Assembly: GCF_001522545.3 (NCBI RefSeq)
Contig: NC_031768.1
Span: 110,303,212-110,367,211 of the forward strand
DNA length: 64,000 bases
From: Parus major
Taxonomy: Eukaryota > Chordata > Aves > Passeriformes > Paridae
Direction: 5' to 3'
A program made the translations under genes and the position numbers. Positions 40,101 through 53,366 of this stretch are shown here, piece by piece. The first letter of the stretch is position 1; every line of letters begins with the position of its first letter. The notes beneath the pieces were generated by a model. That model was not told the DNA's origin and made no database searches. It saw only the letters and a program-made list of their open reading frames with translations.

Positions 40101-43100
40101 AAACTCAAATCCAGCTCTGGGATTCCACTGTCAGGTACGCATTGCTCCAGCCAGATTCAGGCATTAGATTGAAGGCTGCTGTCAGGAATTCCACTTTTCC
40201 TTTTGGGAGCAGCTTCTGAAGAAATGCTGTGGCTGGATATGGATTCACTTTTCCCAAAGTAATGTGCAGGCACATTTTGCTGTAAGCTGACTCTATTACT
40301 ATAGCTGTTTTTTTCTTTTTTTTTAAAGAAACCATCAATTTTAGGAACACAGAGACTAAACGCTAACTCTCTACTTTGTATGTACATCTTTTCATCTGTG
40401 CTGTTCTGAACATAAATTTCCTTCATAATAACTAAAACCTGGTACTGAGTTCATTCTAGAGAACACTCTCAGAAAGACAGAGAAGAAGCAATTTTTTTTT
40501 TCTCCTCTCTTCCTGCTGACTTTATCAGAAACTAGAATGGGAATGGCATTGCCATGATGGTCAGAGACATTTACATTTACAGAACTTGCATTTTTAAGTA
40601 AGCAGGTACTAAACTACTATCTAAAAAAACATCTGGAGAGGAACAATGTTACTACAAATGTGGAATTTTCCTGAATTTTCATAAAATTACTGTGTTACAA
40701 GTCTATAGAATGGCTTAACATATTTTACTTTACAGTTACTTTACTCAGCTGATGTGTGATACATAAAATCCACTTTTTTTTTATTAATTTTTTATAAAAC
40801 CACTGAGAGGTCTAAGGAACGTGCCCTGCAGTGGGATATGAGCAGTATCAGTAAAACATAACAGAAGTAGTATACAAATTTGAATGAAATTTTGGACTAA
40901 TTTATTATTTAAAGGGCTGTCCCCACAAAAATAGCTTCAACTCCTTGATTCTTTTTAATCCATGCCTCAGTTTTTCTAGAAACATATAATATTTTTTTAA
41001 GCCTTTATACTGAAAACAATTAAAACATTTACAAAAATTTGTTTACAGGAATCTCTTAAGTGTCGCTATTTCTATAAAACCTCCACATATTTAAATGAAC
41101 TCAGGCTAAAGATTTAATTATCTAAAACTAGCCCTAGTTAATCCCCACAGAGATCTTGGTTTTTATTACAAATGTGTATTTTATGCATTTAATTGCACAT
41201 TGTTGAAACTTGCATTTTTATTTACTCCCATCAAAATATGCAAATCTGGAAGATTCTATTAAATTCTGAAAAAAAAAAAAAAAGTTGAAAACAATATTCC
41301 TAATGTATTCTTAATTATCCAGTGCTTAACTAATTCCTCTAGACAAATACTTCAGTAGCTACTGTTTTTAAGGACTTGCCATAATTGAGATTTTAAAGAT
41401 TCAAAATTTGCATCCTATTTATTGTTTAGATGATTTCACATTTAAATGTTGAAACAAACTATTTTATTCCATAGATAACTAAAGACTTGTGGAGTGGATG
41501 CCATAGTTTTTCCTAGATGAATTGATATGGTGGTAAAAACAGATAAATTTTTTAGTCTGTCCCAAACAGACCAGAAGAAAAGCTTTTTTGTGCATAGAAG
41601 ATTGTGTGCTGAAGGAGTCTAATGAATTAAATTCATTCTATTTACAAACTTTGTCTAATTTATGTCTACATAGCACCATCACCTTAATTACAGTGAAAAA
41701 AATGTTTATTATTTTACCTACAATTGAGTACAGGGTATTTTGATTTTGGTACTACTCTAATGCTAATTTTTCATCAATATGAAAAACACTCATTATGTAG
41801 AACAACAAATCCAGTGTAAACCCTCCCTTCAATGGGACAGGAATTACAACATCAAAGGCAGCAGGAAAGCTCTGCTTAAACACACTTTAAGTTTTCAAAG
41901 ATCTTCAGTAATCTGCAGGCTCTTAGGAAGCTTTGTCCTTTACCAAACTCCATTTCCCACAACTCACTACAAAGCCCAACTTGAGATGATTTGGGTCATC
42001 ATTTATACAAAACAGAAAAGCTTTAATCATGCTCTTTCTGGAATACTAGGCTTTTAATAAAGCCTTTTTTTTTCCCATTTACATGTTTGTCCCATTTGTT
42101 GTTCTTTAACATATCTGGAAATAAAAAAAACCCCAGAAATAAAATGAAAAGATGAAAATATAGAAACTCACATTACATTTCTAATCTATCTATTCCACCC
42201 AAAAGCATTAAACCAGCTATAAAAAACTGTTATATAGCCATGCTGAAGAGCACTATTTCTCATAAATTTTAATATATATATCTTAATTTTAAGAAGCTGA
42301 AACCTTTTTTCCTACATGGGCCAAATTACTTTCATGTTCTTTTTCTGTCAGAAATATTCATGCAAAACTTTTATTTTGAAAAGACCCCCTGGCAAACAAT
42401 CACATTTTACTCATGTTCATCTATTAAGTATGTTTGGACTTGCAAGTCATCAGATTAAGAGTGGAAATCTTTATTGAAAGGTATTCAAATGATTTCAGCA
42501 CCTTTCCCTGCCAATGAGTTTATTTTTCTTTGTGAGTACAGATGTGACTGCTATTTGCTGTGGCTGAAGGAAATCTGAAAGCAGCTGATGTAGTTTAAAG
42601 CTGTTGTGATCTGCACATTTCCCCCCTTGACCCATTATTCCTAAACCTCCATCCCAGTTCTGAGCTCCAGGGGATGTGCTCTTTGCTGTGGTCACTCTTG
42701 ACACTGCAAATTTGCAGATTTTGACACTGAAAATCTGCAGATTTTCCTTCAGTTTCCTTGGCCTCTGATGAAACCAAATAATTGCTGAGAGCTGTATCAA
42801 ACAGTGTGCAGAACTCTGTACCTGAATGTAGGTTTGAGGTGAAGCATGGGGGAAAAAATAACTTTTGTGATCCTCTGAAACAGAGAACTTTTCACGTGCC
42901 ACTGACCTAAGGGATTTAGCTACAGAGAAAAGGCTCTACTATGATAGATTAAATGTTCTGATTAAATTTTCTAACCAGGTTTCCTGTAGAATTGTCCAGA
43001 GTTTTCCCTGCAAAAAGGCCCCCATGTAAATTCTCACTAAAATATAGCTCGGCTTTGAAATGTCAGATTAGAAACCTGAGTGTGGGATCAGTGATTGCAG

Positions 43101-44316
43101 CTCTTGTGGAAAGGCAGATCATCATATGCAATGTAACAATGTGAGAATGGAAGAGAAAGAAAAAGCTTTAACCAAGATTTAAGAGCTTCTCAATTCCAAA
43201 TGTGGGTCCACTACTGGCTGACCCTGAGGTAGCCTGGAGTGAGATAAACCACTTCTTTTTTGTTGCATTTCCCAACTAAGACTTGATCTTTTTCATGGGA
43301 AGAATTTACCATTATATCATCAGCACTATCTTCACCTCAGTAAGCCTGAAATGCTAAAACCTGTTTGCTTTACAGAAAGACCAAGTAAGCTGAACCCTTT
43401 TGGAGTCACAGAGGAGAAATCCATGGGAAGCAGGACAGGAATGCATCTCCCAGGACAACTATGGCTACACCAAGATTCTCCTCTTCCTGCTCTGGAGAAC
43501 TGCTTGAGAAACTCAGTAAATGAATAAAGGTAATAATAATCCCACAGAAAATCTTCCTAACTGATGCTCTGATACAGAATCAAAGCCCACAGAGTATCAC
43601 AGTCTCAAAGTTGAGATGATGTGGCATAAAAAAAAAAAAAAAAATCAGTCTTACGAAGTTATAGAGCATAGAGAGAAATCCACTCCATCTGGGATTTCAT
43701 TCTTGTCAGGAATTCCCTTCTGTCATGCTATTTGCACTCAAAATGGCAAAATCATCTTAACTTGATCAAGAACTAGGCACTACAGCTTTGCCCCTCAGAT
43801 TCAGTCTGGTAGTGCAGGAAAAACCTTTAAGTGTCAGGTTTTATTTTTTTTCAATGCTTTGTATCTTTTGCCTTCCTTTTTATGACAGATAATAAATATA
43901 AGCTTTGTATTATCAAGTAATTTTGATAAAAAAAAAAGCCCAAACAGGTCAATGATGTTAGCTAGAAAATGTTTTACAAAGAAATGAAAAACAAGCAACT
44001 TGTCATTTGTTAAAATAAACTGTTTGTTCCCAGATGCTGTTGGGTCACTGGGTCAAAATATGTTTCAATCACTGTGTGTATTTGTTCAGGTATCTGTGCA
44101 CCTTTAAGCACTACATGTCATGGCATCATATAAATTTAAAAACAGTGGTAACACAAAGGCTGATAAAGAATGCTGTGCTTTCACCTACTTTTTTTTTTTC
44201 TGTTGTTGTTTAAGTCTGGAGGCAAAAGAATAGAGAAGAACTGACAAGAAATGTCCTTCAACAAATTAAAATTAGTTGATATAGGCAGAAATATTTTTCT
44301 TCTTGATGTATTAATT
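34132..44316. other. Unique intronic sequence, no gene confirmed
   Basis: AT-rich intron. Two short plus-strand frames stand out but are not accepted as genes: an 88-codon frame at 36366-36632 with a hydrophobic N-terminus, preceded by an acceptor-like CTGTTTTTTTCCCAACAG, and a 73-codon frame at 37959-38177 with helical, charged composition. A weak hairpin (TTAAGCCAGT/ATTGGCTTAA) is at about 39560-39585. Poly-A runs are at about 41270-41283 and 43629-43644. No transposon recognised. Confidence 0.6.
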
Positions 44317-44460
44317 ATAGAATCATCCAAGCTGGAAAAGACTTCGCAAAGTCATCTGGTCACATCTCTAGCTCAAACCAGGCTGAACAGTGAATTCAAA
44401 CTACACTGCTCCAGGCTTTGTCCAGTCAGGTCTCAACACCCTCCAAAGATGAAGAATCTT
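44317..44460 (-). mobile_element. CR1 LINE, 3' fragment (minus orientation)
   Basis: On the plus strand it starts ATAGAATCATCCAAGCTGGA, followed by AAAGTCATCTGGTC, CTCAAACCAGGCTGAACAG, TTTGTCCAGTCAGGTCTCA and ACACCCTCCAAAGATG. This is the complement of a CR1 3' untranslated tail. It is short, 5'-truncated and diverged, in the same orientation as EPHA6. Confidence 0.85.
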
Positions 44461-47400
44461 CAGATTAACTGAAATTGAGCAATCTAGTATCTTATTTGTA
44501 AGTTAATAATGGCAATATAAATGTCATATTTTGCATGTAACTTTTTCCTTTAATTGAAAAAACCTCAGCATTTCCAAGTGTCCCACGGTATTTTGGTAAA
44601 ATGAAGTGCCAGTATCCATGTCCCCAAAAGAGTCATTTTAATTAGATGTATTATTTTCATTCCTAGACCATAAAACTTTAAAAGGTTAATATTTATCTGG
44701 ATGAACATTTCTTGATGTCAGCTTTCTTTCCCAACAAGACAAACTGATCAAAATTCATCTTCCTGGTAGAAAGCATAATAGGTAATACAAGCAGTTAATT
44801 ACTTCTTTGATAAAGTCACTTCTCAAAAAACAAAGTTTCTTTGGATGAGGATATAATCAAGAAACAGAAGACAATGTTGTTCTTCTAGAGCACCCAGCTC
44901 ATCAGCATTCATCCAAAAAGAATTCCCTGTTTTTTTTCCTCAATACCCTATTTCTAATGCACCAGGGAATATTTTGCTGTGCTTGCTGTCATCTTTTTTA
45001 ATCTCTGGTTTGTACAGTTGGGATTTTTTTTTCATATTAAGGGTCTCAGGTGATGTTTCATTTGTTGGTTCCCTTTTTTGCAGACCAGCAGAATAACTGG
45101 GAAAAGGCTCCATACCCTCCAGTTCCATACTGGTGTTTCCAGTGGAGTGTGACTGGTTTAATAAATGCTCCCAGTAATTTCATGGCTTCTAATGACTTTC
45201 TCAGGAGAACAGCAGCGGTGAGGAGCAAATTGTATGAGTAAACATGAGTCATTACAGAGAGCACAGTGTTTCACAGATTAAAATAATCCTTCTATTTTGG
45301 TTTCTTGAGAAGATTCAGCAACTGACTGATACAGAATGGGCTGATCTTTTCATCTCTTGGAATTCTCATGCAGGCAGTAATATGCAAGACTCTTGTCAAA
45401 TATGGAGAACAGAAGGATGTGAAATGAAAGTATGGTAGAACAGCTTTTGACTTGTGGCATAATCATGGGTATAAAGAGAAAAGACACCCATCACACGACT
45501 TTTTTGCACTTGCCCTACAAAATGCCCATAAAATCCACTATGATTAAGCAATTTCTCAACCAGTGTATTTTGGAATAGCAATACAAAACACAATCTATCA
45601 ATTAACACCAGTAAAATCACAAACATCTAAAATCAGACTAAAATATTTAAAATTTCTCGAAAACTTAAATGCCAATATAATAAAAATTAATAAATGTTAC
45701 CACAATCTTGGAAAGATCCCACAACTACAAAGAGTCTCTAGTTGAAAGTGTATTGGTGAACATTTTTTTTTTACATCTGACCAGTTTTCATTGTTCACAT
45801 AGGCAAACTCTCCACCCAAACAGTATCTTCTACATAAAAGCAGACTATTTCTTTCCACACTCTTTGACCTACCTCCTCCACACAGTTAATTGACCACAAT
45901 CCCACCACTCCACAGAATTGGGAAACTTTCATAAATTAGGTATTTAGAAGGTTTTTCATCCAACAGATGCAGATTGCTTTCAAAATCACCATAATTCTCT
46001 TCTCTTTCCTTTCTGTGCTGTCAATGAACAGATTAAATGTCAAGTTTTATCATTCTCAATTCCATCCATTGATTCAACTTTTTATGTCTCAACTGTCTAA
46101 AATAAAGAATGTTTCACGACAGTAAAAGGCAGTTTGTCAAGATCCTGCCCTGCAAGGTACCTGCAGCCCTCTCAGCCTATCTCTTGCAAAACTAGTAGCC
46201 TTTCTTTATCTCATCACTCAGCATGGGAATATTGGTAATTTTTTTTGTGTTAGAAGAAAGGACATAAAAACTTGCAATTCTAAAATTTGTTCTAATTATT
46301 ACATAATCTCTTAAGTTTATCAATGGGCATAACTCCACTGTGCCAAAATCAATTGGATTTACCTGCCATATGATCCATTTTACTGATCTGAAAGATTTGT
46401 CTCGTGCATTTTAAAACCTCATCTATCTGAAGCAATACTACACTAAAGCTTTACCATCATTCTTTATCGATTTTTTGATACAAACTGTCTCCCAAAAAGC
46501 AACTGGTCTGTCAAATTTATATTGAAAATATACTCAGCTACTAAGCTTTGTTGGAATTAATATTGTAGCAAAACATCATTGTGTATTTCTCAGACCAATG
46601 TATTCCACTGTAAGCTGAAATATTTTGACTTTGACTGTTTAATCTTTATTGCATCAAGTTCACCAATTGTCCTGTGTCACTTTCATGCACTTTTGTATTA
46701 CTTACACTGACTATCTTGAGTTGTTTTTCTGGCAATTTATTTATATTTTACACATGATTCTTCTGAAGCACTTTGGACACCTGATAAACATTTGGCCTGA
46801 TGTCTTGTATCTGCTTTACCCATTAGCATGAATAAAAACCAGAATCCTGATATATTACTCTGATAATAAAGTCATACATAACACCAGAAAGTAACAGCAA
46901 TATGTACCAAGACAAGATTACTTTGTCATTCATAACTTTAAACAAATCATTTTGTTATCTGTTGACAAGAATCTTTTACATTGTGACTGTTTTTTCTTAG
47001 TTTTCTTTTTCTCTTCAAATGATGACACCTTCAAAATCCCTGTATTGCTATTTCAGTGCAGATTTCATCATTTAAATAGAGCAGTGCCAGCCTAGTTGTC
47101 AACATCTCTGGTTCTTTATTCTCAGTTCTTGAGCATGATTCCCAATGATTCCTGCATGACACATGTGCAATATTACCTGGTCTAAAAAGGGATGCGCTAA
47201 GTCCTGTTCCTTGAAGTGGTTAAGTGGTTACCATAATTTCCTTTATAGCTTTCATGCAAAAAGTCTTGCCAACTAACAATCTAAACACAAGTTTTTTTTT
47301 CCCCCAGAAATTTCCTAGGGAACATTTGAGCATCCATTTACTGACATCTTCTTAACACAAATGCATAGTTGCAATAAAAAAGCACTTCAAATTTAAAAAG

Positions 47401-47738
47401 TAGATGCTATCATACAGCATCACTGTGCTAAAAGACAAACATCTCTCTTTCTAAACTGTTGCTATTTGGAAAAGAGCACATTTGTTTTCAATATGTACTT
47501 GCATACAGGAAGGCCAAAAGTTATGTTTCAGGGGTCTGGTCAGCTTGGTATTGTTTTGAATTAAGGTTTTTTTAAGGGTGTGCAATGTGTTTAAGATATT
47601 TTATGTATTGTACATGTTTAAGATTTCAATGCTATGAACATGAACATCATAAAACTCCTCAAGTCAAAAATCACTTTCAATTGATATAGTGTTATTATAC
47701 ATTTATTTTTTTTTATATCTATATGTGATCTATATCCA

Positions 47739-47762
47739 TATCTATCTATCTATCTATCTATA
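47739..47762. repeat. (TATC)6 microsatellite
   Basis: Six tandem TATC units follow a degenerate TATATC-rich lead-in from about 47715. Confidence 0.93.
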
Positions 47763-48067
47763 ATATATGCACACATGGGCAATACAAAACCCTCCCAGTT
47801 AGCCTAATTTTGGTGATTTGGGAGACTGGAGCAAATCCTCACTCAGTGTTTGATGAATTTTAAATTTCATTTGACTTCAAAGGCTGGCTGTAGCTGAAGG
47901 TATTTTAGAGATGTTGGTCGAAGTTTAAAGATGCAGGCTACATATTTAATTACAAGGTGTCAGTATTTTCTAAAAAGGCAAAATTTCACTATTGACTCAG
48001 AAAACTCAATCCTAATACTTATGTAATAAATGAAGCACTTTGTTATTAAATTATGCTAGGTATGGGA

Positions 48068-48164
48068 AGGGGTTTTTTGGCTTTTTTTTTTTGTTGTTGT
48101 TTGTTGGTTTGTTTGGGTTTTTTTGTTTTTGGGGGCTGTTTTGTTTTGTTCTGTTTTGTTTAAA
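48068..48164 (-). repeat. T/G-rich low-complexity tract (A-rich on the minus strand)
   Basis: Runs of T broken by G and GTT/GTTTT units fill about 100 bp. On the minus strand this is A-rich, with AAAC/AAC units, and it lies at the 3' end of a long minus-strand frame. It could therefore be a decayed A-tail of a retroposed sequence, or simply low-complexity DNA. Confidence 0.7.
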
Positions 48165-49630
48165 GTCCTTTACACTGATGTCACCACAATTTCTTGGTTG
48201 TCCCATTTTCCAGCTGACCAACTGTTGGTTTCTGTTTCTGGACATGATTACAAAAGCAGCCCAGAATGTGGCAAAGTGAATGCAGAGCAGATTGAACACT
48301 GAGGGGAATCTCAGCACTGCAGCCAGCAGAGATAAAAGTGCTGCAAGCCCACTGACAGACTGGGAGGAAAGAGAAAGGAGCCAAAGGAACTGGGAAACGC
48401 AGCCAGAAAACTTGTGAGACAGCACGTACGAAATAGCCAGACTCCCAACAATTTGGAAATAATAAGTTATTCCTAAAAGGCAGCACAGCACAAGACTGCA
48501 TGGTCATGGAGAATTATCTTCAGATATTTATATTAGATACCATTACTGCTATTAACAAGTCCCCAGCTATTTAAAAAAATACTCTCTGCATTTAATATAG
48601 TATTATTATTAATCTGTAAATAATCATGGTTACCTAAAACAGTGAATTTTCCTCTTGAAAATGAATTTCATTATCAGTCTACAAAGAAAACCAGAGGAGA
48701 AATGTGTCCATCACTCCTTTATTCTTGCCTAATTCCAGGATTCACACAGAAAAATTCCTTTAGTAATTTTGTGTAGTGTTATTTTTTCTCCTAGTCAGAC
48801 AAAATCTAACAGCCCTTTAACAAGGCATGATATCAGATATATTAAATATACTGTCCCATTGATTGAAGACTGATTTCCTTACTCCTAATCTTCCTTACTC
48901 AGTGCTTAGAGTAGAGAAAAATGCATAGTATTTCTACAAGGGACAACAAGACATCCTTCATAATTCTCAAATTTGAGTCAGATTCCAAAGAAAGAAAATA
49001 TTCTTATGTCAGCTGTCTATAGGGTGCTTAAAATTAGATTTAGCATCATTTTTAGAAGACACGTTAATGTATCAATTCACTTAAGAAGGAAATCCTTGGT
49101 ATTTCATTTTATTTAAGAGTTGTGTGGATATGGGAAACAAATTTTCAGTTGCAACTTTTTTATTGAATTCCCTTGTTCTTCAAATGTCTGCCCTTTCTGC
49201 GGCACTCAAAGCAACATCTGAGCTCCTGTTGTAAAATGCCACAGATTTCTGACAAAATGTTCTTTGTGAAGCCCCCATTCAGGGTGAATGGAGAATGTGA
49301 TCCATGGATGCAGATTGTAAATATTAAGTGCACTAGAAGAGACAGGCCTGAAACTAAAGATACAGATTTTTAATTTTTTTTTTTTTAATATGAATAGCTA
49401 GCTCCCTGTTATAGTGTGCTTCCCTCCCTGACAGAAAGTACAGTAAGTAAAAAAAGTGGTAAAATTTAGTCCCCTGATTTCTTTAATAAATGAAAAAAGA
49501 CCTGGGGAGTCCATGAATGGTAAGAACTTTACATTTGCCTTTAATTTAAGGTCTCAAAATGCACTTTACTCTTTAAAAGGATTTTTAAAAATCCTGGAAT
49601 TATGAAAATTTCTGCCTCAAATATTAGATC

Positions 49631-49735
49631 AGATCACAATGTTCTGAGTTGGAAGAGAGCCACAAGGATCAGCTAGTACAGCTCTCAGGTGAATGGCCCA
49701 GATGGAGATCAAACCCACAACAGTACAGAGTCTAA
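49631..49735 (-). mobile_element. CR1 LINE, 3' fragment (minus orientation)
   Basis: The plus strand reads GTTCTGAGTTGGAAGAGAGC, CACAAGGATCAGC, then GGTGAATGGCCCAGATGG and GATCAAACCCACAAC. This is the complement of a CR1 tail of the type with CCTTGTGGNTCCCTTCCAAC. It is only about 105 bp long and in the same orientation as EPHA6. Confidence 0.8.
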
Positions 49736-52336
49736 TGGAGGAAAATAAATTAAGCATGAAAACCTGCACTGACAGTATTGTGTATGATCTTCCAACTTAA
49801 AACCTTATCTGATGGGTGGAATATTGTGTCAGTCAGAACTGGCTGTGGCATTAAATTAGACAAACTAAGATTCTGAATGAAAGTTTTCTTCTTCTAATGC
49901 CACATTCCCAAGGGTAATGGAAGTATCACACAGAATTATGAGCTTTACAGGGCTGTGTTTCCCTTTTGGTATGACCCACACAGGACCTAAAAATGGTTGA
50001 ATGCCCCTTCCAAGGAATCCAGGTGGGATGTAATTGATGCAGAGTTTTTATAGCACTGTTCAACACTCTTTTCATGCTGTATGCCAAGTATCATTCTTAA
50101 AATTTAAACAGCTTTGATATATCAGTGCAAATGTAAGAAGATAAAAAATGAGAATTAAATATTCAACTTTTGTAATGAAGTGACATTCAAGAAATAAAAA
50201 CACACTTTCCTTTTTCAAGAAAAGAAAAGCCAAAAAAAATCTACCCAAGGTAATTGAAAACTGTTCAAAATACCCTCAGAACTGCACAGAAATAAGTTTC
50301 ACCAATATCTAGAAAAATTTGATATCCTTGACCTTATTCTTAAACCACAAGTTAGAAGCTAATCCATTTCCTCTTCACTAAAATCACAGAAAACAGCGAT
50401 TTCAATAAATGTTTTTGCTTATTAACATGTGGTTTAACACTTATTGCACTTTTCTTCAAAAATATTTCAGTTCTACATAGCAACTGCAACAAGTTGTATT
50501 TAAAATTATAACTCCAAAAAAGGAATTAGAAGTTATTTCAGATGCAACTATTTGTTTTAGCTAAAATTCAGAAACTTTCCAAAAGCATCCCCTACTTGAT
50601 TTTTAACATAAAATCTTAATAAGGTATTTTTCCATAATTTTACAAGAACCCAAATTATAAAATCCTGTTTAGTCAGCATATACATTCAAACATTTTGAAC
50701 CTCTATACAACTCATGTATCAGCAGGATGTAGGTTAAAAGTTGTACACAATTACAAAATTTCATTGAAATGTTCACTGACTATTAAAGTGCTCAGAGATT
50801 TTGGACTAAATTTCATATAAATGTTAAATCATTCTTGTACTGCTTTCAAAAAACTGTCCATTCTCAGTTTAAATTTCTGTTGTGAAACTTTCCATTAGTT
50901 GGTGGCAAGTGAACTAGGACAACCAAAGTAAGGGTTTTTTTACTTACTCCCAACACATCACTAATAGTTGCTTTACTTTGTGGAGAGAAAATACAAATAG
51001 GGACATTGAAAAGAAAAAAAAACAACCCTTTATTTTCAGTGGAACCGCTGAAAAGAACATTTTTCTGGGACTGCAAGCAAGCCAAATAAGCTTTCTAGGC
51101 CTCTATTCTTTGTGTAACATAATGCAGTTGATCTTTACCATGTATTTAAGTAACTGTTAATTGCTGTTATTCAATTTTTGTCATTTGTCGACCAAAACTG
51201 CAATTCATTACCTTTAGTAAGTGTTCCTGTGTCTAAATTTGTCTTCACAGAAGAAATTCTGTCATTTTTCTGTCTAACCTTAACTCTGTGGACATAAAAC
51301 ACATGATGAGAATTTTAAAAAGCCCTGCTATATACAATACCCAAAAAGGCATAAATATGTAACAGTGAAAAACCTGCCTCAACACTCTATAAAGATTCAC
51401 AAAATTCATCTCATTGCTTGTGATTAAGTTGATATCCCTTTATTTTATTGTATATTCATAACTTTAAAATACATGCAGGAAGTGACAGTACTCCAAGGGA
51501 GTCTAGAGATATAAAATTTAATAATCACAGATTATAAATGATCTCTAGCTCAGGCAACCAGGTTGTAGATTCATGATGATTCCCATGAGTAGGGAATATT
51601 CAGATCAAAGCCACCACAGTAACTCTTACCCTGTGATCTTGGTTCTTCAGCAGCAGTCAAAGCACAAAATCCTTCAACCTCATAAACAGTTGTCAGTACA
51701 TAAAACAAAAAAAAAAAATCAAAAAAAAAAAATCATGAAGAACAAAACATTTTCCCTCAGGAAATTTCCTGCACTGACCCAAGTGGGAAAAAAAATTGAT
51801 TGTTTCATCTACATCAAGCACTGATTGTACGCTGTGCATAAATCAGCAAGACTTGATATAAAGCCAAATTTCTCATGGCTACCTGAAATACATTAGATTT
51901 TTTACTGAGGTGGTTTGTTGCATGTTTGTCTTAACATACTATTATCTATTTCACAAATGACTAAAGATATACAGTATTCTGCAGGTGAGTGCTTCTGGAA
52001 GAACTTCTCCATTGCATTTTTCTTTTTTTCTTCCTCTTCAAGAAATGTGTAAAGTCTCACAGAAGCTCAGCTTTCTTTTCCAATTATTCTTGATGTGTTT
52101 TATTTTTAGAAGCAAAGGGAAAAATGCCACAGCAAAAGAGCCTCAGAAATTCAAAGCTGAGGTAGGGCACTGAAGGGACAAATTCAAACACTGGGTTTTA
52201 CTGAGCAGCACAAAGAGTAAAGTAAATTCCAGAATGTGCTGTAAGCTCAGAATAGGTAATTGTGCAACTCAAGTGGGGCAGACCTAAGCACATACAGTCC
52301 TAGAGGGGTGTGGATCTATGTGCACATCTCATGCTC

Positions 52337-52358
52337 ATATACAGTCATGACTGTATAT
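52337..52358. repeat. Perfect 22-bp palindrome
   Basis: ATATACAGTCA is followed immediately by its exact reverse complement TGACTGTATAT, with no spacer. Symmetry breaks at the next base pair out on both sides. Confidence 0.93.
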
Positions 52359-53255
52359 ATAAAACTCAAGTGGCTGCACAAAGTAAAAATAACCAGCTTT
52401 TGGGCTGACAGCTCGTAACTACAGCTGCTGAAATAGTCCTGCTATATTCCATTGTGGAGAACTGAAATCCTGGAAAAACAGCACGTGCTTTTCAGAAAGA
52501 TTCTCTTCAAAATCCTGCTCCTAAGGCTATGTCTGTGCCAGTGCAGTGCCAGGGCTGGACATCTGCTTTTTTTCCTAATTGCTTACATCTATGATTATTC
52601 TGACACAGGATGGATACATAAGGCCAGTTCCTAACAAAATTTAAACTTTTTTTTTTTTTAAATTCATTACTTTAAGTTTCACTTCACAAGAAATTCCTAT
52701 ACCTTTAATGAGCAACAGGTTTAAGTGTTTTTATAAGGTAAAGTTTCAAGCACTCCCATCACACAAGTAAATAACAATTAAAAAAACAAAAAAAAGACAT
52801 AAAAATAGATTGCCAAAGAAACCTCATTAGCTTCTGGATTTATAGACTAAACTCTGCTCATTCTCCAGTCAGAGACTCAGGTAAGAACAAGTATTTCAAA
52901 CAGCTTTGTGGAGACACCCATCTTCAAAGCCAGGGCACAGATCCTGGTTTATTTAATAGCTCAGACATAATTTCATTAGCTGTGCATGAAGTGCCTGCTT
53001 TGAATTTACTCATAGACATCTTATTTGCTTTTAAGTGGTTTGAAAATATTAATTTGTGATGGCTGCACAATGCAATTTGGTACAAAGACCTCAGAGAGCT
53101 TTTTCTCCTGGGACTGGTGTATTCACAGGAGCAAGGCTGTGCAGAAGTGCAGCTTCTGCCAGCACTCATGTCTAGGGTTTTTTCTCCTCAGATAACAAGT
53201 TCTGCCCTTACAGAGTGCCTGTTGGTGTGGAATTGGTGCTGCCCTGAATGAGCTG

Positions 53256-53278
53256 CACCACCTGTGGTTCAGGTGGTG
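53256..53278. promoter_or_regulatory. Inverted repeat with paired E-boxes (CACCTG and CAGGTG)
   Basis: CACCACCT (53256-53263), a 7-nt loop, then AGGTGGTG (53271-53278). The arms carry CACCTG at 53259-53264 and CAGGTG at 53270-53275, the bipartite motif style bound by ZEB and Snail zinc-finger repressors. Binding is inferred only from the motif. Confidence 0.4.
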
Positions 53279-53348
53279 GCTTTGCTGGATTTTGTCAGAC
53301 ATCTCCAGAGTTTTGCTCCAATGGGCAGCATAAACAGTCCCCCAAGAC

Positions 53349-53366
53349 CTTCACCTACAGGTGAAG
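53349..53366. promoter_or_regulatory. Second CACCT/AGGTG inverted repeat
   Basis: CTTCACCT (53349-53356), spacer AC, then AGGTGAAG (53359-53366), an exact 8-bp inverted repeat. It lies 70 bp from a similar element and repeats the same CACCT core. Confidence 0.4.

Larger units (their letters stand above)
44461..49630. other. Intronic sequence with a possible cryptic exon and an open frame, no gene confirmed
   Basis: AT-rich intron. A possible plus-strand exon lies at 45084-45217, between TTCCCTTTTTTGCAG and GTGAGG. A (TATC)n microsatellite is at 47739-47762. A T/G-rich tract is at 48068-48164, next to a 146-codon minus-strand frame (48051-48491). The rest is unremarkable. Confidence 0.6.

Noticed and set aside
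42495..42902. 135-codon minus-strand frame
   Set aside because: No domain, signal or splice context recognised; composition fits a chance frame.
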